DNA of 64,000 nt from Marinobacter azerbaijanicus (GCF_030250645.1 NZ_JASSVS010000009.1:62001-126000); one strand, 5' to 3'; positions 1 through 9,287 are shown, counted from the first letter of the stretch. Made by a program: numbers and translations. The notes: a model not told the origin generated them from the sequence alone.

Positions 1-129
1 CTTGTTCCGGATTTCCGTGGCCTTGGGGAACAGTTCCTGAATCATCGCCCGCCTGTCGTCGTCCAGCGCACCGTGAGTGGTGGAAAAAAAGCAGACAATG
101 ACCAACAGCAGCAACAGCCGCCCGGGCAT
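1..129 (-). CDS. Exported protein, N-terminal fragment (possibly FMN-binding)
   Basis: The first 43 codons of a minus-strand gene that runs off the left edge. An ATG at 129 is followed by a strongly hydrophobic stretch (GRLLLLLVIVCFF) and a plausible cleavage site near THGA, so a Sec signal peptide is likely. The mature start contains an ELFPKATEIR segment that recalls the beginning of periplasmic FMN-binding domains (NosR/RnfG type), but this is a weak resemblance over few residues. Function is unassigned; it could be any exported protein. The 137 bases up to the next gene hold nothing I recognise. Confidence 0.5.
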   Translation of the reverse strand, partial: MPGRLLLLLVIVCFFSTTHGALDDDRRAMIQELFPKATEIRNK

Positions 130-266
130 AGCGTTTCTCCAGGTTTTCTTGTTATTGGTTGTTACAATCCTAGAGGTTTGCCGGCCTGGCACAATGCTAC
201 CTGCGGGCCAGGGGCTTGCTACTTTGTGAGGAGAAATAGTGGCGTAATGGCAGAGCTTGAAACGGC

Positions 267-1004
267 TCAGGTCAGGCGTGTGACCTTTGCCATAAGCCGG
301 CGCCAGTCGATGGGTAGCCGCTTCTCCAGGGCCATCAGTGCCGGGTCTTTGCCATGCATTGCTTCGAACGGCTGCTTGCTGGCAAAAATCACCGTATTGT
401 TGGTTTTGCTCTTGAACAGTAACAGTACTGCAAACTCACCTCTCAGCTGGCGGAACAGTGGCCCATCGGTGTCGGGTGTCCGGTGATAGTTGATTGAAAG
501 CCAGCCGGTGTCGCTGAGAACCCGGCTGCATTGTCTGATAAACTCACGCTGGGTCTGGGTGGGGCTCATGCGGTCGGAGTTGTACATGTCCGCCAGGACC
601 AGGTTGGTACTGCGGTCAGGCGCTTTGCCAAGGGCATCCCGGGCATCGCTGATTGTCACGGTGAGGTTTGCGGAGTCCGGCAGGCTGAAATACTCCCGCG
701 CCACTTGCAGGACGCTTGGTCGCAACTCCACGGCATGGACCTGACAGCCGGGCAGGAGATGGAGCAGTGCGCTGGCCATCACACCTCCCCCCAGGCCCAG
801 AACGGTCACATGCGAGGGCTGTGCGAAGGCGACCGGTAATAACATCGCACGGCTGTATTCATGAACAGGAAGATGAGGTGTGCGGCGGTCTATCTTGCTT
901 TGCTCAAATACCGAATCAAAGGTCATCACCCGATGTTTGCGATAGTCAATCACCAGAATGCCACCGAGTGCGTCCCGGGTGTAATGGATAATCTCGCCTT
1001 TCAA
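267..1004 (-). CDS. Spermidine synthase-like SAM-dependent methyltransferase-fold protein
   Basis: A 245-residue protein of the spermidine synthase / polyamine aminopropyltransferase superfamily, probably cytoplasmic. It shows the nucleotide-binding glycine loop (VLGLGGGVMASAL, about residue 68), the acidic end of strand 2 (VELRPSVL) and the DA motif (SDARDAL) followed by LADMYNS. It is shorter than SpeE (about 285 residues), and such stand-alone short forms are generally not proven aminopropyltransferases. The chosen start is TTG at 1004, because no ATG precedes the conserved region and a GAGGA element lies about 8 bases upstream. It is divergent from rlmA. The family call is firm, the substrate is unknown. 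Confidence 0.8.
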   Translation of the reverse strand: MKGEIIHYTRDALGGILVIDYRKHRVMTFDSVFEQSKIDRRTPHLPVHEYSRAMLLPVAFAQPSHVTVLGLGGGVMASALLHLLPGCQVHAVELRPSVLQVAREYFSLPDSANLTVTISDARDALGKAPDRSTNLVLADMYNSDRMSPTQTQREFIRQCSRVLSDTGWLSINYHRTPDTDGPLFRQLRGEFAVLLLFKSKTNNTVIFASKQPFEAMHGKDPALMALEKRLPIDWRRLMAKVTRLT

Positions 1005-1096
1005 GGTGGCTGTCCTCGTCTGATTTCCGCGCGGCTATTCTGGGCATTTTCCTGCGGCTACTCAAACAGGATGCCATGGCCGGAGCAATCCTGCCT

Positions 1097-1963
1097 ATGA
1101 GTGTCCATGCGTTTGACGCCCTTGCCTGCCCCCTGGATGGTGATGCCCTGAGCCTTTCCCAGGCGTGCTGGCGCTGCCCGTCCGGCCACAGTTTCGATGT
1201 TGCCCGTCAGGGCTACCTCCATCTTTTACCGGTGCAGAACAAGCGCTCGCTGGACCCGGGTGACAGCAAAGCCATGGTGGCTGCCCGGCAGCGCTTTCTG
1301 AATGCCGGTTACTATCAGCCTGTTGCTGAAGCCGTTAACACCGCTGTCCTGCACGATATGCCCAGCCAAACCATCTCGTTGGCCTGCCTTGACGCCGGGT
1401 GCGGCGAGGGCTATTACCTGCGGCAACTGGCAGCGGCGGAAAGCGGGGTTCCCCTTTCACTGATGGGGCTGGATATTTCCAAATGGGCGACCCTTGCAGC
1501 CGCAAAACAGGATAAGCGGCCACGCTGGGTGGTGGGCAGCAACGCCAATATCCCGGTGTTGCCCGGCACCCTGGACCGACTGCTCTGCCTGTTTGGTTTT
1601 CCGGCCTATGCGGAATTTGCCCGTGTGCTGAAGCCCGGTGGGATTCTGGTCCAGGCAGATGCTGGCCCCGACCACCTGCGGGAACTGCGGGAGGTTATCT
1701 ACCCTTCACTGAAGCCAGGGAAGCCGGCGGCTACAGAAGCGCCCCATGGGTTTTCCACACTGGATACGGAGACTGTCCGCTATCCACTGACTCTGGATAG
1801 CCAGGCTTCCATAGCCGACCTGCTGGCGATGACGCCGCATCTGTATCGGGCATCGGCGGAGGGTCGCGCCCGGGCAGAGGCACTCGAAACCCTGACCGTC
1901 ACCGTCGAGGTGACGCTGCGACGTTTCGCCAACCAGGCAGGCGCTACTTTGACAGCAACCTGA
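1097..1963 (+). CDS. rlmA: 23S rRNA (guanine-N1)-methyltransferase RlmA-type
   Basis: A 288-residue enzyme of the RlmA family, which methylates N1 of a guanine in 23S rRNA helix 35 using SAM. The N-terminal zinc module (LACPLDG ... CWRCPSGHSFD), the family-typical stretch GYLHLLPVQNKRS and the SAM motif LDAGCGEGYYL are all visible. One expected zinc cysteine is Asp (CPLD instead of CPLC), although an extra Cys24 lies close by. The start at 1097 has GGAG 11 bases upstream and places the CPL motif at residue 11; an in-frame start at 1076 is possible. The 3' end overlaps the convergent ankyrin gene by 20 bases. Confidence 0.88.
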   Translation: MSVHAFDALACPLDGDALSLSQACWRCPSGHSFDVARQGYLHLLPVQNKRSLDPGDSKAMVAARQRFLNAGYYQPVAEAVNTAVLHDMPSQTISLACLDAGCGEGYYLRQLAAAESGVPLSLMGLDISKWATLAAAKQDKRPRWVVGSNANIPVLPGTLDRLLCLFGFPAYAEFARVLKPGGILVQADAGPDHLRELREVIYPSLKPGKPAATEAPHGFSTLDTETVRYPLTLDSQASIADLLAMTPHLYRASAEGRARAEALETLTVTVEVTLRRFANQAGATLTAT

Positions 1964-2474
1964 TGGTGTCTTCCGCGCCCATGGCTCTGGCCAGATCCAG
2001 GGCAGATTGACCGTCCCCGTCCTTCAGGGTTTTATCCGCGCCCGCCGCCAGCAGGCGCTCAGTCATCCCGACACGATTGAGCATGGCGGCCACCATCAGC
2101 GCCGTCCTGCCTCCCGCTGGCCGGCTGTCGACCCCCGCACCGGCTTCCAGTAGCAGGTTCACGATATCCCTATCGTCACGATGGACCGCGCTGGTCAATG
2201 GGGTCTGCAACTGATCATTGGACAGGTTGGGGTCTGCGCCTTTATCCAGCAGCAGGCGAGCAGTGTCCTGGTGGCCGTTGCTGCAGGCCAGTTTCAGCAG
2301 GCTGTCACCGGTATTGGTGCGTATATCTACGGGCACGCCGGCCTCAAGCATGACATTGAGAGGGCCCGTGCCACCATTGCGGGCCAGTTCAAAAAGCCCC
2401 TGGGCAAAGGCAATGGCGTCCTCGTCCTGCTGGTTATCGGGCTCCTGGGGCCCGTCCGACTTGTTGTCGCTCAT
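1944..2474 (-). CDS. Ankyrin-repeat protein
   Basis: A 176-residue soluble protein made of an acidic, Asp/Gln-rich N-terminus (about 25 residues) followed by four to five ankyrin repeats. Recognisable repeat cores are GDSLLKLACSNGHQDTARLL, TPLTSAVHRDDRDIVNLLLE, RTALMVAAMLNRVGMTERLL and QSALDLARAMGAEDTIRLL, each with the usual GAD/GAG turn between repeats. Ankyrin repeats bind proteins; no enzymatic domain is present, so the role is unknown. The ATG at 2474 has AGGA five bases upstream. No signal peptide is visible, so it is probably cytoplasmic. Confidence 0.85.
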   Translation of the reverse strand: MSDNKSDGPQEPDNQQDEDAIAFAQGLFELARNGGTGPLNVMLEAGVPVDIRTNTGDSLLKLACSNGHQDTARLLLDKGADPNLSNDQLQTPLTSAVHRDDRDIVNLLLEAGAGVDSRPAGGRTALMVAAMLNRVGMTERLLAAGADKTLKDGDGQSALDLARAMGAEDTIRLLSK

Positions 2475-2640
2475 GGTATTCCTGTGATTTTCCGCGAAAT
2501 TAAGCCAAACCCTACCACGCCTGAGGCAGACAGCGAATTGGACCTGGGTACGGTATGGTTCTGGACAGACCCACGACACCACTGTTAAAAACGTTGTATA
2601 AGGTAACCAACAAGCATCAAGGGTACAGGAGGACAGGACA

Positions 2641-3264
2641 GTGAAAATCAAGGTTCGAGGTATTGAAGAAGGCCAGCCGGTGCCGGAGAAGTTTGCGTTT
2701 GGCGTATACAGCGAACAGGACCACATGAGCTTCGGCCCCAATCGCAACCCTGAGGTGACCTGGGAAGACGTACCGGACGGTACCAAGAGTTTTGTGGTTA
2801 TGATGTTTGACCCGGATGTGCCCAGCGTTGCAGACGACGTCAATCAGGAAGGCAAGACGGTTTCGAAGGATATTCCACGAGTGGATTTCTTCCACTGGCT
2901 GCTGGTGGATATTCCTGCCTCTACTTCCCGCATCCCCGAGGGCGAAGACAGTGATGGCGTGATTCCCAAGGGTAAGGAGCCCGGCCCCGGCCCTATCGGG
3001 ATTCGTGGCGTGAACAACTACACCCAGTTCCTGGCTGGCAATCCGGACATGGCCGGCACCTACGCCGGTTACGATGGTCCCTGCCCGCCCTGGAATGATG
3101 AGATCATTCACCACTACCACTACGAAGTGCATGCCCTGGATGTGGACAGCCTTGGTCTTGACGGTGAATTTGATGGTGCTGCGGTGCGTGAAGCCATGGC
3201 GGGCCATGTACTGGCAAGTGATCGGGTAACCGGTACCTACACACTGAACCCGGATCTGCGTTAA
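2641..3264 (+). CDS. YbhB/YbcL-type phosphatidylethanolamine-binding (PEBP) family protein
   Basis: A 207-residue PEBP/Raf-kinase-inhibitor-like protein. The family signatures are present in order: the first ligand-pocket motif with the DPDVP segment, the FFHWLLVDIP motif around residue 82, a GPIGIRGVNNYT loop, and the GYDGPCPPWNDEIIHHYHYEVHALD strand. No signal peptide is seen, so it is cytoplasmic like YbhB. The start is GTG at 2641, preceded by AGGAGGACA, a strong ribosome binding site. It is followed 13 bases later by a TVP38-type membrane gene, so the two may be cotranscribed. Bacterial members have no settled function. Confidence 0.88.
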   Translation: MKIKVRGIEEGQPVPEKFAFGVYSEQDHMSFGPNRNPEVTWEDVPDGTKSFVVMMFDPDVPSVADDVNQEGKTVSKDIPRVDFFHWLLVDIPASTSRIPEGEDSDGVIPKGKEPGPGPIGIRGVNNYTQFLAGNPDMAGTYAGYDGPCPPWNDEIIHHYHYEVHALDVDSLGLDGEFDGAAVREAMAGHVLASDRVTGTYTLNPDLR

Positions 3265-3277
3265 TGCCAACAGCCCG

Positions 3278-3973
3278 ATGACGATACCTTCCAGCTTGCC
3301 CTTCAGGCTGGGTATGGCGGCAGCCGTCGCCCTGCTGATGGCGTTGCTCTGGCTGGTACTGCGGGAATTGGGTATGCCTGCAAGCCTGTCTCCTGCTGCC
3401 CTGTCGGTTTGGTTGAACGGGCAGGGTGTCTGGGGGCCTGTGTTTCTGTTTCTGATGATGGTGCTGGCAGTGGTGGTGGGGCCAATACCGACCCTGCCTG
3501 TCAGCGCCGCATCGGGTCTTGCCTTTGGCATGCTCACGGGCACGCTGTTGGCTGCGGTGGGCGCTTTGACCGGTGCCATGATTGCGTTCTTCGTGGCCCG
3601 GGTACTGGGCCGGGAAATACTGCGGGAAAAGCTCTCGAGTCACCCGGTCTTTGCCTCGGACGGGTCCCAGCGCCTGCTGTTCTGGACGGTATTCCTGACC
3701 CGCCTGATTCCACTATTCTCCTTTGCCCTGATCAGCTATGCCGCTGGGGTGACCGCTATTCATGGGTGGCGGTTTGCCGTGGCTTCCCTGCTGGGTATGC
3801 TGCCGATGACGTTCGTGTTCGCGGGGCTGGGGAATACCTTTGAACTGAATCCGACGTTGACCGTGTCTGCCGCGGCGTTGGTGCTGGTGGTGATGAGCGC
3901 CCTCCCATGGTACCTGAGCCGTAAACCACACTCCCGCCTAGCCCGTTGGATCAACCTCTACAGACAGCCCTGA
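3278..3973 (+). CDS. TVP38/TMEM64 (VTT-domain) inner-membrane protein
   Basis: A 231-residue polytopic membrane protein of the DedA/TVP38/TMEM64 superfamily. Hydrophobic segments lie at about 10-30, 50-75, 80-107, 150-175 and 180-215, with the VTT signature region GLAFGMLTGTLLAAVGALTGAMIAFFVARVLGRE followed by an amphipathic stretch and TRLIPLFSFALISYAAGVT. Relatives act as lipid scramblases or in envelope homeostasis; the bacterial role here is not known. It follows the PEBP gene by 13 bases. A second VTT domain in this window is fused to a flavoprotein (58152-60353). Confidence 0.85.
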   Translation: MTIPSSLPFRLGMAAAVALLMALLWLVLRELGMPASLSPAALSVWLNGQGVWGPVFLFLMMVLAVVVGPIPTLPVSAASGLAFGMLTGTLLAAVGALTGAMIAFFVARVLGREILREKLSSHPVFASDGSQRLLFWTVFLTRLIPLFSFALISYAAGVTAIHGWRFAVASLLGMLPMTFVFAGLGNTFELNPTLTVSAAALVLVVMSALPWYLSRKPHSRLARWINLYRQP

Positions 3974-4025
3974 GAACCTTCCGCTGATTTGAAATGTCTT
4001 TGGGCAATCAAGTTTTGCATTATAG

Positions 4026-4044
4026 AATGCGAATCGTTAGCATT
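4026..4044 (+). promoter_or_regulatory. Fur box upstream of TonB receptor 1
   Basis: An imperfect 19-base palindrome AATGCGAATCGTTAGCATT (arms AATGC/GCATT, inner AA/TT) about 80 bases before the receptor start. Spacing and AT-rich arms fit Fur-type operators, and the downstream gene is a TonB receptor, so iron repression is a reasonable inference. Confidence 0.7.
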
Positions 4045-4122
4045 TGCGTCTCATTAATTTGAGTTAAGGTCTGTTGCCAACAGTGGTACAGGCGAAATGC
4101 ATTAACGATTCGAGACCTGCGT

Positions 4123-6249
4123 ATGAAAACCCTGGAGTCACGTTCCCTGCTGCTGGCCTTGGCCATGGCGGTTCCCGGTACTGCCCTTGCACAACCCGAT
4201 ACCAACACCCTGTCAAATCAGAACGTCAAAAGTCTCCCCGGCCTTGTTATCAGCGCCACCCGTAACAAAAGTACGGCCGGCGAGACTCCGCATAAAACAA
4301 CGATCATCACCCGTGAGCAGATCGAACAGCAGCAGGCCATTTCCAGCGATCCGGGCCAGGTTCTGAGCAACCTGATCCCCTCGTATTCACCCGGACGTCA
4401 GAAGCTGTCCAATGCCGGGGAAACCTTCCGTGGCCGGTCGCCCCTGTTTCTTGTGGATGGTGTGCCCCAGAGTAATCCATTGCGGGATAGTGCGCGGGAC
4501 AGTTACACCATTGACCTGGATATGGTTGAACGTATCGAGGTGATTCATGGTGCCAGTGCCGAGCATGGTCTGGGAGCAACCGGTGGCATCATCAACTTTG
4601 TCACCCGCAAACCCGAGAGTGGTCGGGTTTCCCAGTCTGTATCCGCGAGCGTCAGCACAGACGACGATGTGGATTCCGATGGCCAGGGTTACAAGGTTGG
4701 TTACCGGGTCAGCGGTCAGCAGGAGCGCTGGGACTATCTGCTGGGCGGGAATTTCCAGGAGCGCGGCATCTTCTACGATGGCAAAGATCGCCTGGTTGGC
4801 GTTGCCTACCCGGGAGAGATCCAGAACTCGGAAAGCTACGACGTTCTTGCCAAGCTGGGCTACTGGCTGGATGATGACCAGAACGTGGAGTTTTTCGTCA
4901 ATCGTTTTGAGCTCGAAGGCAAGGGCGGTTACGTGCCGGTAGCCGGCGACCGCGATAAAGGCGTACCCACTACTGCAAGGCCGGGTATTCCCGACGGAGA
5001 GCCCGGATACAACAAAGTCACTACCGCCCGTCTTTCCTACTCTCATGGGGATTGGCTGGGCAACCAGATCGATACCCAGCTCTACAGCCAGACCTTCCGC
5101 GCACAGTTTGGGACCACCCCCTACTTTCCCTATGAGGACAGTAACGGCAACACTCAGTTCGATCAGACCCGCAACGAATCCGATAAGCTGGGTGCCAAAT
5201 TCACCCTGACCCGGGATGGCCTGTTGAATGATCACCTGACTCTCACAACAGGGCTGGACGTACTCGAAGATGAAACCCGCCAGATGTTGGTGGAAACCGG
5301 ACGAACCTATGTCCCCAAGTCGCGCTTCCGCAATTACGCGGCCTTTGTACAGGGCGATGTCGCCGTGACCGACCGTTTGATGCTGCAAGCCGGTGTTCGC
5401 CATGAACAGGCGGAGCTCGAGGTCGACACATACAACACTATTGATCGCAGCAATGTCACCCAGGACAACGTCACCGTACAGGGCGGCAACCCGGACTTCG
5501 AGGAAACCCTGTTCAACGCCGGTATTATCTTCCAGGCGACCGACCACATGCAGCTGTTTGCCAACTATTCCGAAGGCTTTGGCATGCCGGATGTCGGTCG
5601 TGTGTTGAGGGGTATCAGTGATCCCGGGCAGGATGTCGATAACCTGTTGGAGCTGGAGCCCATTGTGACCGACAACCGGGAGTTGGGTGCTCGTTTCGAC
5701 TGGGATCGTTACCACCTCGAGGTGAGCTACTACGAGTCGGATTCGGATTTCGGTGAGCGCCTGACCGAGGAGAATGGCACCTGGGTCGGAAAGCGCGAAA
5801 AAACCGAGATCAAGGGTGTGGAAATTACCGCCGATGCGGATATGAACGAGGCGCACAACCTTGCGTTCTCCTACACCTATGCGTCTGGTAAATCTGATAC
5901 CGATGGTGATGGGGGTGTCGACAAGAAGCTGACAGGTATCAACATTGCACCTGAAACCTTTCGGTTGAGCTGGTCTGCGGCCTGGACACAGGCACTGTCG
6001 AGCCACCTGCAGTTCAGCCAGTTCCTGGATCGTGATATCGAAGGTGACGACAAGGACTTCGATGGCTACGCATTACTGGACGGCTCCATGGCTTACCAGA
6101 CACGAGCTGGAAAATTCTCTCTGGGTGTTGAGAATCTGCTGGATAGAGACTATTTCACGTACTACTCCCAGTCTGCCCGGGTCAGTGATCAGTATTATTT
6201 TCAGGGCCGTGGCCGCACTGTCACCCTCGGTTATCAGCTCGACTTCTGA
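4123..6249 (+). CDS. TonB-dependent siderophore receptor 1
   Basis: A 708-residue outer-membrane receptor with a signal peptide (MKTLESRSLLLALAMAVPGTALA), a TonB-box-like segment (LPGLVISATR, about residue 40), a plug domain (about 55-165, with FLVDGVPQSNPLRDS and IEVIHGASAEHGLGATGGIINFVT) and a beta-barrel ending in an aromatic residue (LGYQLDF). It should import a ferric siderophore using TonB energy. It lies behind a Fur box and beside a FecCD-type ABC importer. It resembles the second receptor at 11198-13285 in architecture and closing residues. The siderophore cannot be read from the sequence. Confidence 0.92.
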   Translation: MKTLESRSLLLALAMAVPGTALAQPDTNTLSNQNVKSLPGLVISATRNKSTAGETPHKTTIITREQIEQQQAISSDPGQVLSNLIPSYSPGRQKLSNAGETFRGRSPLFLVDGVPQSNPLRDSARDSYTIDLDMVERIEVIHGASAEHGLGATGGIINFVTRKPESGRVSQSVSASVSTDDDVDSDGQGYKVGYRVSGQQERWDYLLGGNFQERGIFYDGKDRLVGVAYPGEIQNSESYDVLAKLGYWLDDDQNVEFFVNRFELEGKGGYVPVAGDRDKGVPTTARPGIPDGEPGYNKVTTARLSYSHGDWLGNQIDTQLYSQTFRAQFGTTPYFPYEDSNGNTQFDQTRNESDKLGAKFTLTRDGLLNDHLTLTTGLDVLEDETRQMLVETGRTYVPKSRFRNYAAFVQGDVAVTDRLMLQAGVRHEQAELEVDTYNTIDRSNVTQDNVTVQGGNPDFEETLFNAGIIFQATDHMQLFANYSEGFGMPDVGRVLRGISDPGQDVDNLLELEPIVTDNRELGARFDWDRYHLEVSYYESDSDFGERLTEENGTWVGKREKTEIKGVEITADADMNEAHNLAFSYTYASGKSDTDGDGGVDKKLTGINIAPETFRLSWSAAWTQALSSHLQFSQFLDRDIEGDDKDFDGYALLDGSMAYQTRAGKFSLGVENLLDRDYFTYYSQSARVSDQYYFQGRGRTVTLGYQLDF

Positions 6250-6262
6250 CTAATCCCCACTC

Positions 6263-6292
6263 CACAGCCCGGCGCCTTTGCCCCGGGCTGTG
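6263..6292. terminator. Bidirectional hairpin between convergent receptor and permease genes
   Basis: A perfect 10-base stem (CACAGCCCGG / CCGGGCTGTG) with a 10-base loop, in the 46-base space between two convergent genes. There is no clear T tract on either side, so intrinsic termination is only suggested by its position. Confidence 0.5.
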
Positions 6293-6295
6293 CTC

Positions 6296-7342
6296 TCATC
6301 CCGGCTCGTGCCTGAGCCGGTACAGCAGGTACACAAAAAACGGCGCGCCGATACCGGCGACGAAGACGCCTGCCGGCAGATCCCTGGGTATGAAGACCAC
6401 CCGTCCGATCCAGTCCGCGTACAGAAGAATCAGCGCACCGATGAGTGCTGCAATCGGTAACAGGCCTGTGTGGCCACTTGTGACCAGCCGTCGAGCCATA
6501 TGTGGTGCTATCAGGCCGATAAAACCGACTGCGCCGGCATAGGCAACAGCGGAACCGGCGAGGGCAACCGCCAGTACCAGAAACAACAGGCGATGGCCCT
6601 GCAAGGCGCTGCCGAGACCTCGAGCCATGTCTTCCCCCATTGACTGGGCGTCCAGATGTCGTAGTTTGATGAGCGCAAGAGGCAAGCAAACCGCCAGCCA
6701 GGGTGTCAGCGCCGTCACGTCGTGCCATTGTGAGGCGTAGAGACTTCCTGTCAGCCAAATATAGGCGTTCATGGCGGTGGAGTCGGGACTGAGTACTAAC
6801 AGGAGAGTGGTAACCGCCGTCAGTGCCGCTGCCAGCCCGACACCTACCAGCACCAGCCTGGCAGGGCTGATACCACGGTGCCAGGCCAGGGCGGTAATGC
6901 ACAGGGCTACGGTGAAGGCACCTCCCATGGCAACCGGCGCCAGTAGTAATGAAGTACCGGTGATGCCACCCAGCCAGAGAAACAGAACAGCCGCTGCAGA
7001 GGCGCCGCTGGTAATGCCAATGACGTCTGGAGAGGCAAGCGGGTTTCTTACCAGGCCCTGCAGAATCAGACCAGCCGAGCCCAACGCAGCCCCCACCAGG
7101 ATGGCCATGATCACCCTCGGCAGGCGGATTTCCAGAATGATCAGTGCCAGGTCTGACCGCGCAGGGGCGGCCAGCGTGCCCAGGACATCCATAAATGAGG
7201 TTGGATGGCTGCCGGAGGCCAGAGCCAGAATACTGCTTATGGCCAGCAGTGCGGTCAGAGCCAGCGTCATCTTCAGCACTCTGATATTCAGTTTTAGCGA
7301 GTAACGGTCGCCGGGCGTTCTCAGGACAAGTGAGCGGGTCAT
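6296..7342 (-). CDS. Iron-siderophore ABC importer permease (FecCD family), subunit 2
   Basis: A 348-residue inner-membrane permease of the BtuC/FecCD family with about ten hydrophobic segments. Family motifs are visible: ALGSAGLILQGLVRNPLASPDVIGITSGASAAA near residue 82, and GAVGFIGLIAPHMARRLV near residue 270. It pairs with the permease at 7339-8352, the binding protein at 8337-9287 and the ATPase at 9384-10247 to import a ferric siderophore. Its start overlaps the stop of the upstream permease by 4 bases, so the two are translationally coupled. Confidence 0.92.
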   Translation of the reverse strand: MTRSLVLRTPGDRYSLKLNIRVLKMTLALTALLAISSILALASGSHPTSFMDVLGTLAAPARSDLALIILEIRLPRVIMAILVGAALGSAGLILQGLVRNPLASPDVIGITSGASAAAVLFLWLGGITGTSLLLAPVAMGGAFTVALCITALAWHRGISPARLVLVGVGLAAALTAVTTLLLVLSPDSTAMNAYIWLTGSLYASQWHDVTALTPWLAVCLPLALIKLRHLDAQSMGEDMARGLGSALQGHRLLFLVLAVALAGSAVAYAGAVGFIGLIAPHMARRLVTSGHTGLLPIAALIGALILLYADWIGRVVFIPRDLPAGVFVAGIGAPFFVYLLYRLRHEPG

Positions 7343-8352
7343 GACAGCTGCCTTACTTGCCGGGCGAGATAAAGGAACAGCGGTGTGCCAAGCAGGGCGG
7401 TCATCACCCCCACCGGAACTTCCTGGGGCGGGATGATCATCCGCGCCACAGTGTCGGCGGCCAGCAGCAGTGTGGCGCCGAGGATGGCGGACATGGGCAA
7501 CAGCCAGCGGTGATCGGTGCCGAAAATTCCACGGGCCATATGTGGCACGATCAGGCCAACAAACCCGATCAGCCCGGCCATGGCCACGGATGTGCCCGCC
7601 AGCACGATAACAGTTAGGCCGACCAACAGGCGTATCTGCCCCACCCTCAGGCCCAGGCCGCGAATTACCTCGTCATCCAGCCCCAACAGGTTCAGTTGCC
7701 GGGATAACAGCAGCGCCACAAGCAGGGCCAGGCCGAAGCCCGGCAGGAGTGGAACTATGGTGGCCAGCTCGCGACCGGACACGGACCCAGCCAGCCAGAA
7801 CAGGATGCTCTCGAAGCGATTCTGGTTGAGGATCAACAACCCTTGAGCAAAGGATACAAACAGGGCGGTGACGGCCACCCCGGCGAGAACCGTGCGCACC
7901 GGAGAGATACCGCGCCCCGCCTCCTGACCCAGGAAGTAGACCAGAAAAGCAGCGGTAGCCGCCCCGGTAAAAGCGGCCCAGACCAATTCTGAGGGTGAGG
8001 TCAGTGAAAACAGTGTGGCGCCCACCACTACGAAGAACATCGCCCCGGCGTTTACGCCCAGAATACCGGGGGAGGCCAACGGGTTACGGGTGAGTGTCTG
8101 CATCAGCACGCCGGCAATGGCCAGGCCCGCGCCCACGATCAGAGCGGTCACAGTGCGTGAAAAACGTTCGGTGCGGATAACCAGGTGTTCCAGCGAGCCG
8201 GGGTCGTAATCCAGGCAGCTTGCGATAAGCATATCCAGCGAGACCGGTATGTTGCCAAACACCAGGCTGGATGCCATGGCCACCACGAAAAAAGTCAGGC
8301 AGAGCAGGGCCCCTGACGTTCTTGCCAGCAGTGAGGTCAGCATTGTGTGCAC
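7339..8352 (-). CDS. Iron-siderophore ABC importer permease (FecCD family), subunit 1
   Basis: A 337-residue FecCD-type permease. It carries IAGVLMQTLTRNPLASPGILGVNAGA near residue 83 and AGLIGFVGLIVPHMARGIFG near residue 260, the usual sites for ATPase coupling. It overlaps the binding-protein gene by 16 bases at its start and the second permease by 4 bases at its end, forming one minus-strand operon behind the iron-box region at 9330-9358. A second Met (MLTSLL, three codons in) is an equally possible start. Confidence 0.92.
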   Translation of the reverse strand: MHTMLTSLLARTSGALLCLTFFVVAMASSLVFGNIPVSLDMLIASCLDYDPGSLEHLVIRTERFSRTVTALIVGAGLAIAGVLMQTLTRNPLASPGILGVNAGAMFFVVVGATLFSLTSPSELVWAAFTGAATAAFLVYFLGQEAGRGISPVRTVLAGVAVTALFVSFAQGLLILNQNRFESILFWLAGSVSGRELATIVPLLPGFGLALLVALLLSRQLNLLGLDDEVIRGLGLRVGQIRLLVGLTVIVLAGTSVAMAGLIGFVGLIVPHMARGIFGTDHRWLLPMSAILGATLLLAADTVARMIIPPQEVPVGVMTALLGTPLFLYLARQVRQLS

Positions 8353-9287
8353 CCCTGGCGGTCGGGCTGCTCCAGATTGTAGTGCCGGTAGAGTTCATCA
8401 AGCATCCGGTTGGCGGCGATGATGCCGGCACCCATGTTCCAGGTCACCGGGTCCACCTGGTAGACATCATCTTGGCGGACCGCCTGAAGGTTCTTCCAGA
8501 GGGGGTGGCTGGACCAGGCCCCGTAGGTGCGCAGCACCGCCGGGTCGTCTTCCATGAAGATAAAGACTGCCTCCGCATCCATTGCGGGGATGCTCTCCTG
8601 GCTGGTGAGCTTTATGCCCCAGCCTGCCTTGCGGTGACTTTCCGGAGCAGTAAACCCCAGTTCATCAAGGATCGCACGGGCGAAACCGCCGTAGTAGATT
8701 CGGACATGATCCGCCCGGAAACTCAGTATCGCGACCTCCTGGGGCCATTGCTCGCCCAGTTTGCGCTGGATCCTGGCCCTGAAATCCTCCACCCGGGCCC
8801 GCCACTGCGCCAGCAGTGCGTCACCACGCGCCACACGACCGGTCGCTTTTGCCATCAGCTCAAGCAGTGCCTTGAAGTCGTAGACGTTACCAGGAATGAC
8901 GGTGGGGGCGATGCGGTCCAACAGCGGGTAGATAGTGCGGTGGCGGTTGCTGGCCCCGACAATCAGGTCCGGTGACAGCCAGGCAATGCGTTCCAGGTTT
9001 GGCTGGGTTTCAAGTCCAAGGTAGGTGACCTCTCCCAGATCCTGCCGCAGATAATAGTACATGGGCTTTTCGGTCCAGGCTTCCACCACGCCGACTGGTT
9101 CAATGCCCAGCGCCACGGCGGTATCGGTGGCACCCTGATAGAGCGAAACAATACGTGCAGGGCTGCCCTGGATGCTTGCGCTGCCGAGGGCATGTTCCAC
9201 CACGGTGGGGGAACCATTGGCACTGGCTGTCGGGGGGCAGGCCAGCAAGGTGGTGATCAGAATGAGGCCAGTGTAGCGGAGCATCAT
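8337..9287 (-). CDS. Periplasmic iron-siderophore binding protein (FecB/FepB-like)
   Basis: A 316-residue exported binding protein: signal peptide MMLRYTGLILITTLLACPPTASA, then the family N-terminal segment SPARIVSLYQGATDTAVALGIEPVGVV, the central LSPDLIVGASNRHRTIYPLLDRIAPTV, and a C-terminal helix region ending GAGIIAANRMLDELYRHY. It should deliver a ferric siderophore to the two permeases encoded just downstream. The start at 9287 is chosen because the signal peptide begins there; longer readings lack coding character and would cross the iron-box region. Confidence 0.9.
   Translation of the reverse strand: MMLRYTGLILITTLLACPPTASANGSPTVVEHALGSASIQGSPARIVSLYQGATDTAVALGIEPVGVVEAWTEKPMYYYLRQDLGEVTYLGLETQPNLERIAWLSPDLIVGASNRHRTIYPLLDRIAPTVIPGNVYDFKALLELMAKATGRVARGDALLAQWRARVEDFRARIQRKLGEQWPQEVAILSFRADHVRIYYGGFARAILDELGFTAPESHRKAGWGIKLTSQESIPAMDAEAVFIFMEDDPAVLRTYGAWSSHPLWKNLQAVRQDDVYQVDPVTWNMGAGIIAANRMLDELYRHYNLEQPDRQGCTQC

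Noticed and set aside
2602-2627. GGTAAC-N15-GTACA before the PEBP gene as an ECF-type promoter
   Set aside because: The -10 element keeps only its first two bases and the -35 differs as well; it also overlaps the strong ribosome binding site region.
4387-6006. A 539-codon open frame opposite TonB receptor 1
   Set aside because: It is the antisense shadow of the receptor gene, which has a signal peptide, plug and barrel motifs. The antisense protein shows no family pattern.
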